Notes: generated by a model not told the origin, from the sequence alone. Counted from the first letter of the stretch, positions 45,175 to 56,871 are shown. The stretch: DNA of 64,000 nucleotides from Trifolium pratense (GCF_020283565.1 NC_060062.1:59784409-59848408); one strand, 5' to 3'. Made by a program: numbers and translations.

Positions 45175-45590
45175 GGGTGTGTTTGTTTCAAGGTATGAAA
45201 TTGCATTCCTTGGAATGATATTCCTAGGAATATTATTTCCAGGAATAACATTCCTACTCATGTGTTTGGTTAAAATTTAGATTTCTTGGGAATGTTTTTA
45301 AAATTTATATAAAATAAAAAATTGAAAAAAATAAAAATGCAAATAAATGTGAGTGGTAGTGGGAAGTTATGAGAAGTTATAGGAAGTTGAGTTTTATTCC
45401 CATGGGAATGTTATATTCCCACCCTATTAGCATGGGAATAACAAGTGTAGAAGTTATGTGTAATTAACATTCCTGGGATTAAAAAATTCCTGGGAACAAA
45501 TTTTCAAAACTTGAAACAAACATAGCAATGTTACATTTCAGATCTCATATTCCCAGGAATAACATTACAAACCTTGAAACAAACACACCC
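45175..45590. mobile_element. Tourist-like MITE with perfect 20-bp TIR and TAA duplication
   Basis: Left end gggtgtgtttgtttcaaggt (45175-45194) and its exact complement at 45571-45590, flanked by TAA on both sides (45172-45174, 45591-45593). It is 416 bp with no coding sequence. The interior has several aatgttattccc/ggaataac repeats. This is textbook Tourist (PIF/Harbinger) structure, and the perfect ends suggest recent activity. Confidence 0.92.
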
Positions 45591-45947
45591 TAAAGTCTTC
45601 ATTTAGTTGCGGTTTTACTTAATATTGCGGCTTAATGCCTTTTCTACTTTATACATAATAATGAAATTCATTAAATATCAAAGTTGGATTTTGAAATTGT
45701 AGGACTATATTAACTGGTCTTCCACATGCATTATCAATGTATTTTTAAAATGATCAATGAAATTGTAAACCCATAATCAAATTTGTCCCATATTTAAATT
45801 TGCTATCAACATAAAAACCGGTAGAAAAGAAACGCGAGATGATAAATTTTCATTTCTTTTATGATATAGGACACATGTGGCTCATATACTAGTTTTCAAG
45901 CAACCATTGACCGGACATACTTCATGGTTTATTATTCAACTCATGAC

Positions 45948-45980
45948 CTTTTTTTTTTTGTATACAACGGGGCCTAAGCC
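45948..45980 (-). mobile_element. 33-bp LINE 3' tail insertion
   Basis: Poly-T, then gtatacaacggggcctaagc, flanked by caactcatgac (45937-45947) and caactcataac (45981-45991). On the minus strand it reads ggcttaggccccg then poly(A), sharing the ggcttaggccc motif with the 3' end of the LINE at 9979-10469. Confidence 0.7.
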
Positions 45981-46202
45981 CAACTCATAACAAATTTTAG
46001 TGATGGGGAATTTTAGTGACCGCGATTATGTAAAGAAATCATAAACAGTCTGAACAATCACATATAAGGATTGTAAGGCTCATGCTCTAATCAAGATTTA
46101 AGGCTCTATAGCAAATAGTGCCAGTAGTATTAGCAGAACAAGCACTCTCTTCATTTTCTATGATTTTTATTTCTTTCATTATCAAAGTTTTTTAATATTT
46201 TG

Positions 46203-46214
46203 CCTAACAAAAAA
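46203..46214 (+). mobile_element. Micro-retroposon (12 bp) with perfect 19-bp duplication
   Basis: The insert cctaac plus A's lies between copies of aaagttttttaatattttg (46184-46202, 46215-46233). Confidence 0.8.
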
Positions 46215-46886
46215 AAAGTTTTTTAATATTTTGGAGGGTATAAAAGAGATTTTGACTCATTTAATGTCACAATTTTGCATTTATATTTCAAAAATTATAT
46301 TTTTTTTACAGTATTTCAAAAATTATGAGTTAGGATTCTCTCTATTTCTTATTCTTTCCATTTCCTCCATTATTATATAATTTTAAAAATATAAATGCAA
46401 AGTGTGACATTAAGTAGATCCAAATATCTTTTATACATCCTACATTTAAAAACTTTGATGATAAAAAAAATGGAAAGAACAAAAAATGTAGAGGTTCTCA
46501 ACTCATATTTTATAGCGTGTTTGGTTTTACGGTAATAAATAATAATAACAATCTTCCGTTTTGGACTCAATTAATCTTAAGAAGCTATAGAGTCAAAGTA
46601 ACTTTATTTGTTAACATGCATATGTCTTTTTCCAAACAAGTACTTAGAATTTGAAGTAATGGTTTTCGATATGATTTAAAGCATCATGAATAGTAGGTTA
46701 TGTAACTTAACTTTCTTGATGCAATTAAAAAAATTCTGCAAAAATGCATTTAGCTTAGTAACTGTTCAATTACTACTTGTAACTCTTGGTCAAACAAGCA
46801 CAGCACAAATGAATAAGGATTCTCTCCATTTCCAAAAAAATAGAAATATTCATTATTAATTTATTATAATTTTGAAGTAAATTAAA

Positions 46887-46902
46887 AATAGACCGTAAAA
46901 AA
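46887..46902 (+). mobile_element. Micro-retroposon (16 bp) with 12-bp duplication
   Basis: The insert aatagaccgtaaaaaa lies between copies of aagtaaattaaa (46875-46886, 46903-46914). Confidence 0.7.
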
Positions 46903-47576
46903 AAGTAAATTAAAGATATAAATGCACGTTTTTTGATAATTATTAATACTTATTTAAATATTTGTACATCTAAACTTTAATAATTGTATTGTAAATTTCT
47001 TTTAAAAAATGGAGAAAATCTCTACTCCACACAAATACTATCACAAGAGAAAGAACTTCCTAAAACAAAGATTAACAGAGGATTTAATTCCCGACAAAAG
47101 TTTGTTGTAAGCCTGATGATGATATACATAACTCTTTTAAAATAGTATATATTTTTGCTTCAATAAACAAATAAAATCATTTATATATATCACAATTTTT
47201 AATGAGTACAATGTTTTAGAGATTTGATAACATAATCTCTTCTAATAAATGAACTCGAGTTCAAGTTATGCGATAATTTATTTAGAAGAAAGTTTAAACT
47301 CTAATCCGTTTTTGTTTAAGTGTTTTAGACCAGGTCAAGACTCATGTTTGCCATTGTACTTACTACCTAACCTAATACTATGCGACAAAACCAGTCCAAT
47401 TCAGGAGTCCTGAGTCCATCTTCCACATTAGATTCAATAAAACATAACTGTTTACGGATGTAAAGTCGGCCTCCTCATTATTTACCATTATTTTCTCTAG
47501 CCATTGATGAGAATTTCGTAATGGTTTTCCCCACATCAACAATTGTACCGCTGCAATAGATCTATATATATTTCTT

Positions 47577-47760
47577 GGATTTAATTGATATGCACCGACG
47601 GTGTAAAATAATTTTACACTGTCAATCAATACCAACCATGTTTTCCGCCACATCACCCCACTCCATCCCACTTTCTTGATATGACATGGCAAAATAATGG
47701 TTTTTTATTGGACGATTGTGCAAAACTATTTTACACCGTCGGTGCATATCAATTAAACTA
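47577..47760. mobile_element. Mutator-like MITE, 184 bp, 9-bp duplication
   Basis: Inverted ends of about 40 bp: tttaattgatatgcaccgac continuing ggtgtaaaata on the left, and the complement on the right (…ccgtcggtgcatatcaatta). Perfect 9-bp flanks atatttctt (47568-47576, 47761-47769) fit the 9-bp duplication of Mutator-like elements. The 104-codon minus-strand frame across it is incidental. Confidence 0.85.
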
Positions 47761-48200
47761 ATATTTCTTTACTAGGACAATCCAAATATACTACAACATT
47801 TACTTTTCACTCAACGCATCTTAATGACTTGAGTATCAAGCCGTCAAAATATTTGCAATATTCTCACTTTAATTATAACTGTTTCGATGCAATGTGTTTG
47901 ACGCCGGTCACCACGTTCTTTAATTCAAGTAAGATGATTATCAAATTGAAATTTAAACTCTAATCCCTTTGTGGTGAAAAAAACCCTTCAATAAGATAAG
48001 AGTGCCTAAAATGAATATCGATACGGTGCGTTTAGGAGTGTGTATCGTTCGCTCGCTTTTGAGGGAACTAAAAACTCCAACAAACTTACAACAATATACA
48101 TAACGGTTTTGCTTCCCTCCAAAATCAAATCCACACTCATTCATTCATTCTTTTCTGTTCTATCCAAGAACAAGAACCACTCAACTTCAAGAAAACAAAA

Positions 48201-50079
48201 ATGGTGGAAGGTTCATCCATCACCGTTACCATACAATTTCTATTACTGTTATTTTTCACCTCAATATTCATCTCTGCCTCTTCCTTTCCACAAGATTCTC
48301 ACTCTCAAGATGAACACCAAGGTAATTAACTAACTAAGTCTTCTTAATTCGATTCTTCACTAATTTAATCATATCTTAATTACTAATTCTATGTATTGTA
48401 GATAAGCCACCGAGTTACCTGAAAATGGTGGCGAACGCGAGCGAGTTTCCGTTAGAAGATTACTACGACTACATCATAGTCGGTGGCGGAACTGCCGGAT
48501 GTCCATTAGCCGCCACGCTCTCACAAAACTACCGTGTTCTCATCCTTGAACGCGGCGGAATCAGCCACGGAAGACTCAACCTAATGAACCAAGAAGGTTT
48601 CTTGAACACACTCTTGAACGCAAACGCAAACAACGAAGATTCACCGGCTCAATCGTTCGTTTCAGAAGACGGCGTACTCAACGCACGTGGCCGCGTTCTC
48701 GGCGGTAGTAGCGCGATCAACGCCGGTTTTTACAGCAGAGCCGATCGTGAGTTTTTCACGAATTCAGGTCTTCTTTGGGATTTAAAACTCGTGAACGAAT
48801 CGTACGAATGGGTTGAACGAGAAATCGTGTTTCGTCCTCAATTGAAAACGTGGCAATCCGCAGTTCGTGATGGTCTTCTAGAAGCAGGTGTGGGTCCCTA
48901 TAACGGTTTCACATTAGATCACGCTAGTGGCACGAAAATCGGTGGATCTACTTTTGATTCGTCAGGTAAACGACGTAGTTCAGCAGATCTTTTACGATAT
49001 GCACGACATTCCAATCTGAGAATTGCCGTTTACGCTAGCGTCGAAAGACTCCTTCTAGCATCTTCTTCAACAACTTTTTCTTCTTCTGCTATCGGTGTTC
49101 TTTATCGCGATGAAAACAGTAAATATCATCACGCGATTCTGAAAGATCGCGGTGAAGTGATTCTTTCAGCAGGTGCAATTGGAAGTCCTCAACTTCTTCT
49201 TCTCAGTGGAATCGGACCTAGACCTTATCTTTCTTCGTGGGGAATTCCGGTGACTCATCATTTACCTTACGTAGGTCATTTTCTATATGATAATCCACGT
49301 AACGGTATCACTTTTCTACCTTCAATTCCTCTTGAACACTCGCTTATACAAGTTGTAGGAATAACTAATTCAGGTGCTTATATAGAAGCTGCTTCTAATG
49401 TTGTTCCTTTTTCATCCCCACCGCAAACTGCTTTCATCCGTTCGCCTGCTTCTCCGCTTTATCTGACGGTTGCGACCCTGATTTCGAAGATTTCGGGGCC
49501 TCTTTCGGCCGGTTTTCTACGATTGGCTTCCACTGATGTTAGGTTTAGTCCAATTGTTAGGTTTAATTACTTTGACAATGCTGTTGATGTTGAGAGGTGT
49601 GTTAATGGGACTAGGAAATTAGGGGATGTTTTGAGGAGTAGAGCTATGAATGATTTTAAGTTTAGGAATTGGTTAGGTGTGAGAGATTTTCGGTTTATTG
49701 GACCGGCATTGCCGCATGATCAATCGGATTATGGTGAGATGGCTGATTTTTGTAGAAGGACTGTTAGTACTATATGGCATTATCATGGTGGATGTGTTGT
49801 TGGTAGGGTTGTTGATTCTCATCTTAAGGTCATTGGAATTGATTCTCTGAGAATTGTGGATGGTTCTGTTTTTAGTATTTCACCTGGAACTAATCCTCAG
49901 GCTACACTAATGATGCTTGGAAGGTGAGTTTTTTTAGTTTCTTTTCTTTGTATTTGAATTGATGTTTGATTAATGTGGAATGAATGATTAATAGTAATCA
50001 TGTTTTGTGATTCTGTTTTGGCAGGTATTTTGGGCTCAAGATGATCAGAGAAAGGGAAAGGAGTACAGATGATTTGTGA
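48201..50079 (+). CDS. HOTHEAD-like GMC oxidoreductase (FAD-dependent)
   Basis: Secreted FAD-dependent oxidoreductase of the glucose-methanol-choline family, nearest to plant HOTHEAD and mandelonitrile lyase-like proteins. HOTHEAD acts on long-chain omega-hydroxy fatty acids in cuticle formation and prevents organ fusion. Three exons: 48201-48321, 48402-49923, 50025-50079, giving 565 residues. Residues 1-25 form a hydrophobic signal peptide (IQFLLLLFFTSIFISASS). The FAD-binding VGGGTAG lies at about 67-73. GMC signature 1 (GRVLGGSSAINAGFYS) and signature 2 (GAIGSPQLLLLSGIG) are intact. The catalytic block HYHGG and the terminal SPGTNPQATLMMLGRYFG are present. The start is the first ATG, giving the signal peptide. 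Codon use shifts from C-rich in the first two-thirds to AT-rich in the last third. It is slightly shorter than the roughly 590 residues of Arabidopsis HOTHEAD, so a paralogue is possible. Confidence 0.9.
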
Positions 50080-50951
50080 ACCTGCAATTCTGTTTTGGTA
50101 TTTTACATTGTGTAATCAATCATTGTTGATGATCAATTAGGATATTTGATGTATATTCAAAATTAAAGTAAACACAATGTATACACTGGATTTGTAAAAA
50201 CTACTTGGGGGTAGATTTGTGATGATATTTTGTATCCCCTTGCTGTTGATTGATTAGATTGTATTTTTGATTAATTGCTGAATAATAATGCCAAGTTGCC
50301 AATGATCAAAGTATTCATTCCCAAGTTTCTTACCTTCATGCTCTTTATTTTTGTCCCTTAATAGTTTATTTTGACAGACACGTGTAATGGATTGTGTTAG
50401 TTTTCAGACTTTGAGCCCTCAACATCCTGATGATGATGATGAGTACTTCTTTCAAATTGTCCCTTAATAGTTAATTTCACGTGCTTGTGTTATAATGATA
50501 TGTTTGTTATACCATTTGCATATATGCCTCTTTTTTCTTTTGAAGGTATTCCTCTTGTTTAACTGTTTTTATTCAAACTGTGATGAATTCTGAAGCAGAA
50601 ATTCATTATCTGCTTATCTAATTGCAATTGCTAATTGTTTGAGAAAGCATGTATTGTTTAAGAGATTAGGCTGGAACTTATAGTAGCTGTGCTAATTGAT
50701 ATGTATTGTGTCAGTATTGGGCTGTAGAAGGCTAGTAGGAGTTTACTGCTAATTACAACAGAGCTACTTCCAACATTTTTGTATACTTTCAGGGTTCCAA
50801 CATTTGTTTTTGAGGTGAATTAGAACGTTTGTTCCTTCTCCAAATTAACAATAGTAGGAATTTACTGCTATAGAGAAGCTGACATAAAAAATGGTCTTAA
50901 AGGGATATTTTAAGTATTAAGGGATTCATGGTGGAAAGGCTATTATACATT

Positions 50952-51044
50952 ATGCATTATGCAAACTCTTCCTTTTAGATATTAACAAATGCATTATGCA
51001 AACTCTTCCTTTTAGATATTAACAAATGCATTATGCAAACTCTT
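50952..51044. repeat. 37-bp tandem repeat, 2.5 copies
   Basis: Units at 50952-50988 and 50989-51025 are identical, starting atgcattatgcaaactcttc. A third partial copy runs to 51044. Confidence 0.9.
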
Positions 51045-51555
51045 GAGTGTTTCAAATGGTTCAAAGTAGCATGTGACAGTAAACTTCTCGTAACCTTGAA
51101 ATCTACAGGCCAGGTGTGTTTCTTAGGTGGATTAGGACATTTGTTCCTTCTCCAAATTAAGAGGCCAATTCTTAATTAGATTAGGTGTGTTTATAAGCCA
51201 GAGAACAGTTGAAATTATGATACAACAATGACTGCTTGTAGATAAGTCATTTTCTTTGTCTAACATGGGTTATTTAGTTGCATCCAAATATAATTTGGTC
51301 CTAATTGTTCTATAGAGTTAAACTTGGTATGGGACAGCTCCCATCCAAGTATTTGAATTTGTAGAATTGGCTACACCAACCAATCTAGGGGCCTCTCTAT
51401 ACTATATGTAGGCTTCTTTTAACATAAACAACAGAAAAAAATTGTAGAAGGATTAGAGGGTATACTAGTAAACATGGGTATGCAAATAGTAGCCCTCAAA
51501 GAATTGTTGATCTACTCCGTGCAGGTTGGGATTGCCAGCCCAAAACTATCTTCAA

Positions 51556-51572
51556 CTTTTTTTTTTTAAACA
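51556..51572 (-). mobile_element. Micro-retroposon (17 bp) with 14-bp duplication
   Basis: A poly-T-rich insert ending aaaca lies between copies of aaaactatcttcaa (51542-51555, 51573-51586). Confidence 0.65.
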
Positions 51573-53637
51573 AAAACTATCTTCAATTATTTGTTTTTCT
51601 ACTTTTAAGTTGCCTATTATTTAAAAACAGTTATTTATTCATCTTCCGTGATACATAAGTTTAAATTTAGATTAATTCTTTAATACAATTTTATTAAATA
51701 AAAAATTATGTTAAAACTTTTCTATCCTACCTAACATAAGAAAACATTGGTCAATCCAACTAGCCCGTGACTTGCAAAAATAAAAAAAATATCCGTTTAA
51801 ATTGACATTAAAATTTGATATCAAAATTGCGCGTCAAAATAACACAACTCAATGTTAAATGTTAAAAAATTATTTAGTTTACAATCCGTCTAGTGCCCAA
51901 TACTAATGTTGTGACACTTTGTTGCGTTTATTGAATGTAATTAACTAGATATTTAAATTATATCAACCATCTAAATTGACGTTAAAATGTCTCCATGAAA
52001 TATAAATACGAGTAGGTTAATTTGAAAATTATTGTTGAACGATACTTTTTTGGGATGGAACTTTTGCGATCTGTCTCGTCAATGCATTGTCCTTAAGGCA
52101 GAGTGTTTTGTATTTAGGTCGAAAAAATGTCTTAGGTTTTCTTTATTGGCCCCTCTTTCGTTTATAAAGTGTGTTCTACTTCTAGACAATAGATTTTTGT
52201 ACTGTACCATGAAGAAAAATATACTCTCTAAAACCAAAGTCATCATCCCCCTCCCAAAAAATCTCATGCCTTCCATTTTATCTTTCATGAATTATTTACA
52301 AAATCCTCCCTCTAATTCTCTCCCAATCACATACATACAGCACAGATCCTTCCTAACGGTACATGAAACCAGCTAATAGGTAACAATGCACAAAGTGGAG
52401 TGGAGGGGCACATATTCCATGAGGATGTTGGGAGAACCGCTCCATGAACAGCTCGGAGAAGGACGGAGTATTATTACCCATCATGTTCCTAGTCCCTACT
52501 ACTTCCACAGATCACATGTGTGGTTTGTTCACTCTAAATCAAGAATAATGCATGTATAGTGTTATAATTATAAGTATTTTTTTTTTAAAAAGTTTATAAT
52601 AGATGAATTAGATGGCGTATCCAATTCGACTTATACTATATACACTAGTCCAACTTGCTGATTGATCAATGAAAGAGATTACAAAATTAACTCTTTGTTA
52701 TTATTAATTAATACTAAAATTATAGTAAGACAAGTTAGTGTTTGTGACAGACAGGCAGTGTAACATTCGCGGATGTTTCCACTTGATTGAGTACATTCAC
52801 TTCACAAGATCTAAAATCTAAGAATTCAGCGAGTGAGTTAGAGTTAGAGTTAGAGTCAGAGAGATGGCATGGCACAAAACGCTAATAATTGCATTGTGAA
52901 TCTTTCCTACCCATCATGGTGGCGCACATGCCCAAACTATAAATAAATCAATAGCAGGTGACAACATTTTTTGGTTCTTTATTTAAAAAAACTCACAACT
53001 TTTCTACCATCAAATTTTGTCAACAATTTTAAATTACATCACTATTACATATTTAATCATTTTTCAACTAATTTCAATTTTTCATTAGCTTTAATTCATA
53101 GGTACTATAATCAACTACTACTCCTTTTAAATAAAATGACAAAGCACAACTTAAATCCGCACATAATAGTAAAATAATAAGTTTTAGAGAGAAAAACAAG
53201 TCAAAAGCTCTAACTTAAGGCGAAAAAATTAAGCTATATTTTGCGTTAAAGAGCCTTTTTAGGCTAACAAAGTTAGGGCAACAACTTTTAACTCGAGATT
53301 GAGAATAGGTTTCAATGGAAAATGAGATCAAACTTAATTACTTTATGTTGTGTTCTGTCGTACTGATGGGTGTTATCTAATTCAACTATATTGATATTTA
53401 GTGGTATTATTTAAACTATGACTTATGGACATTCCTTGTTTTTAATTTTTTTTTTAAGACTTTTATGTATTTCAAAACAATAAATAAATTTTATTATTTT
53501 TATTTTTAATAGTAATAACTTTTTATATGATACTAGTCTTAATCATTTAATAATAGCTCATTTTATCTATTTTTCTATGAAGGACATCTTCATTTAAATT
53601 TGAAACGGAAAAAATAAATAAATAGAAGCAAACTTTT

Positions 53638-53895
53638 TTTTTTTGTAAAGAAAGAGGGTCAAAGTCTAAAAGAGAAGAAAACTATACAGGTACACGAATA
53701 TTCCTAGGCATGTAGACCCCGAAAATATTATCGAAAAAGAGACTTGAGATCCTACCAAAATGAGTCTCCATAACATGAATTTAAAAAGAATTCAGAGAAA
53801 AGTTTTAACCAGCCAATCAACACATTTATTTCATTCCTGTCAAGTATGATTGACTTGCACCTGCCAAACATAGCCTAAAAGCTCTTGAATACGAC
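53638..53895 (-). mobile_element. 5'-truncated LINE remnant with decayed RNase H end
   Basis: Flanked by gcaaactttt (53628-53637, 53896-53905), with poly-T at the left end. On the minus strand it reads RRIQELLGYVWQVQVNHT, stop, then NKCVDWL after a second stop, matching the C-terminal RNase H region of plant LINEs (compare HAYRESNKCADAMANIG in the copy at 10 kb). Stop codons show it is dead. It is 258 bp long. Confidence 0.75.
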
Positions 53896-54389
53896 GCAAA
53901 CTTTTGGTGCAAATATAAACAGAGATTTTTTTTTTTTGTAAATATTTTCTTTTATTTCGAATTGAATAGTACACTTAGTAAGAGAGTATGCTATTACCTG
54001 CTACTACTCCTAACTCCTAACCCCTACCCTCCCAAAAGTAAAGGACGCGAGAATCTTTCATATTATTTGAAAATTGAGAGAGGAAATATAAATAAATTAT
54101 AAGGAATCATACCGAATCTATTAAGGATAATTTTTCCTATATAAAAATACCTTTGAAGATATTCTATAAGCTGGGAGGATGCATCAGTGGTCCTACTAGT
54201 GTTTACTTTACTTATCTTTATATTCATGGCACAATTCTAAAGTATTATATTTCCAAATAATAATATGCAAGGATAAAAATTTGCATTATATATAAATATA
54301 TTATCTTCATTATTTGATCAATAAATTTTATTATATCTAATTTAATTTACTAATAAAATTATTAGTTTAATAATAAAAAACAATTTATA

Positions 54390-54555
54390 TATGATACTCC
54401 CTCTTATCCTTTTTTTTTTATAAAATACAATACATTTTTTATATTCATTGAATAACTAATTATTTAATCTATATTATAGACCAAATAGTTTAATTATTTG
54501 ATAAATTTGAAAAGACAATTGTCTCTTATAAAACGAGTCAGAAGAAGGACAAAAT
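54390..54555. mobile_element. Possible degenerate Stowaway-like MITE
   Basis: The left end tactccctcttatcc and right end gagtcagaagaagga are weakly complementary, with ttataaaa blocks inside each. It resembles the Stowaway ends seen elsewhere but is much decayed. Confidence 0.35.
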
Positions 54556-55172
54556 TTATTTTATGTGTGCACCATAAAATTTATCTTTTGGTTTTGTAAG
54601 GGTTTGAGCATTCTGATACTCCTTAATCCTTATTAATATTCAAAAAAAAAATAAAGCACAAAAGCTAGAACATGATTCTCAAGCAGAGCAGCCATTAAAA
54701 CATGAAAAAAGCACCAATAATGCAAATATGATAATCATGTTGACTAATATGACTATGGGTAGATGCGTTTTCAAAGACAATGACAAGCCCATAAATGAGA
54801 TGATTTTACTCCATTGGTTACTTATGGAATATAATCAACCACAACTTTTTCAATTAGAGGAAATTCAATATAGGATTCTTCCTAAATACTGTAGGTGACT
54901 ACTAGTGGAGTACTACTTGTTTGTAGAGCCAATTAAGAAGTTTATTCACTTAATCAAGTTATCTAATATTTTGCAAAAAAGAGCATATGAACTTTGCTTC
55001 AAAATCCCTTTTTTTTTTCTTTCTAATTTTGTTTTTCCTATGATTCCATCCAACTCACTTGCCAAACTGAAATCAATCACATATTAAATCCAGCAAAGTT
55101 AAAACCATCAGATGAAAATCTTTAAACTCAGGAAATCAAATTTAAATAGTAAATTAAAATATTAGTCATTCT

Positions 55173-55186
55173 TTTTTTTGAACAAG
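55173..55186 (-). mobile_element. Micro-retroposon (14 bp) with perfect 17-bp duplication
   Basis: The insert tttttttgaacaag lies between copies of aaaatattagtcattct (55156-55172, 55187-55203). Almost the same insert as at 40864. Confidence 0.85.
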
Positions 55187-55995
55187 AAAATATTAGTCAT
55201 TCTATCTTTGTCACTAGTAGTAGTTCTGAAATTTTGAATTGGATGTGACTAAATCCTATTAACTAACTTCAAAATTGAAAGATATTTTCACTTATATAAA
55301 AATAACGGTCCAACAAATCGTAAATAAATTTTTATATTATCTTAATTTTTATGTTTGAACTGAAATTTCTTTGGGCACAGCTGTGTAGTTTTAATCACTT
55401 GAATCGGGTAGGATTATAATGAGTGAAAAACTCTCCATCGAGAGATTTAACATTACCACATTCTTAAGACTAAATTCGAACACAAAATCTCTAATTAAAC
55501 TAGAAGACACTTTTATCGTCTAATTGAAGTTTTTTTAAATCATCATTTTAAAATTTAAGTTAAATCTAATTCAATTCTACAAAATCTACTTCTAAATTGT
55601 GAGAGATGCATCTCATTTATATAAATACATTTTTAAGTTATATCTCATTCAATATAAAACTTTCAACATTAATAATTATGGAACTTTCGATAGCAAATAA
55701 TTGTTTCAAGAGAATGTCTCATTATAGCGTGTTTTTCGAGAAATCACTTAGTTGATGATTTGTTCTTCAATCTTAAAGAACTCGGCTCGAAACCCAACAT
55801 CGAGAGAATATCTCATTATAAAAAAAAGTTAATTACACTTTTACAATATTTATATACCTCAATTTATTTATCTCGATAGAATATTAATGCAACATTTTTT
55901 TTTTCACCAATATAATTTTATTTATTGTTTTTCAATTCATCTAACTACCAAGTACAATAACTACTACTATTAATACGAATATTTTAATGCATTAA

Positions 55996-56137
55996 TTTTT
56001 TTTTTGGCATAGACGAAATGACAAAGACATTAAAAACTCACACATACAAAATGGAATGACCGAAGTTCGAACTCAGATCATGACGTCCGACACTAACAAT
56101 TTCGATATTTCTGCCAGTTGAGTTAGGATTTGTGGAC
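55996..56137 (-). mobile_element. tRNA-derived SINE, family A, second copy
   Basis: On the minus strand it begins gtccacaaatcctaactcaa, has gagttcgaacttcgg, and ends gtcatttcgtctatgcc plus poly(A), matching the copy at 32278 along its length. Flanks aatgcattaa (55986-55995) and aatgcatcaa (56138-56147) are a 10-bp duplication with one mismatch. The B box is mutated relative to the other copy. Confidence 0.85.
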
Positions 56138-56161
56138 AATGCATCAAACTTTATTTATCAT

Positions 56162-56321
56162 TGAAATTAACACAATTACTCCCTTCAATCTCATATATTC
56201 TATTCGGTCTCATATAACAAATGTATTTGGATTATAATATTGATCATATACACTAGTTATTGAATGAACCTATAAATTGAGATTAACACAATTACTCCCT
56301 TCAATCTCATATATTCTCTGT
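56162..56321. repeat. 40-bp direct repeat about 118 bp apart
   Basis: The sequence attaacacaattactccctt, continuing caatctcatatattct, occurs at about 56166 and again at about 56284, nearly identical. The unit lies upstream of the PGDH gene. Confidence 0.8.
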
Positions 56322-56646
56322 GGTGTCAACAAATGTATTTTATATTTATATTTAGAGTAGTAAGTATTTAGTCCAATGCATGTGGTCCAAATTTATACTA
56401 TCAACTTCATTTGATTTTAAGACACAGAAGACTATATTTTTAATGGAGTGAGAAAATAATGATTATTGAAATTTCCACAAAAATACTAATATATTATTAT
56501 ATTCAATTGCTATTGTTATTCAATTCAACAATGAACACAAATAGCAATGGTGAAATCCTCCACCAACCACCAAAAACCTCAAGCTGAAGTAAAATCTCCC
56601 ATTTGCCGCACAAAAACTTCCTTTGTTATTATTGGTTTGAAATTTG

Positions 56647-56658
56647 TATTATATATAG
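56647..56658 (+). promoter_or_regulatory. TATA-like box upstream of PGDH
   Basis: tattatatatag about 215 bp before the PGDH start codon, at a distance that suits a leader of about 180 nt. Motif only. Confidence 0.4.
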
Positions 56659-56871
56659 AAATGCTAAATGAATGAATGAATGAATGCCTCAATTCATCAT
56701 TCAAAACCGTACGTAACCAAGACCCCACCCCCCCTCCCCATGAACCTTTCTTCTATATTTTGAACACAGAGCACATTCATTCTATTCAATTCAATCATCA
56801 AAAAACAGAGCAAAAAAACAGAGCAAAAAACAGAGAGAAATTAAGCATTTACTAGATCCATCCATCCATCA

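Larger units (their letters stand above)
43255..48200. other. Gene-poor transposon-rich spacer
   Basis: No host gene is seen from 43.3 to 48.2 kb. The stretch is AT-rich and carries a Helitron end, a Tourist MITE, a LINE tail, micro-insertions and a Mutator-like MITE, listed separately. Short frames here are low-complexity Phe, Ile and Tyr runs. Confidence 0.5.
50080..53590. other. Intergenic, no gene seen
   Basis: 3' flank of the GMC gene, then AT-rich spacer with a 37-bp tandem repeat (50952-51044) and a diverged repeat of about 40 bp at 50810 and 51123 (tttgttccttctccaaatta). The 114-codon frame at 52032-52376 has no recognisable domain. Confidence 0.45.
53910..55980. other. Intergenic, no gene seen
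   Basis: AT-rich spacer with a possible old MITE and one micro-insertion. Short frames have no recognisable domain. Confidence 0.45.

Noticed and set aside
47378..47692. 104-codon minus-strand frame
   Set aside because: Most of it lies across the inverted ends of a MITE and it has no domain.
52032..52376. 114-codon plus-strand frame
   Set aside because: No recognisable domain, no splice context, and flanking sequence is repeat-like.
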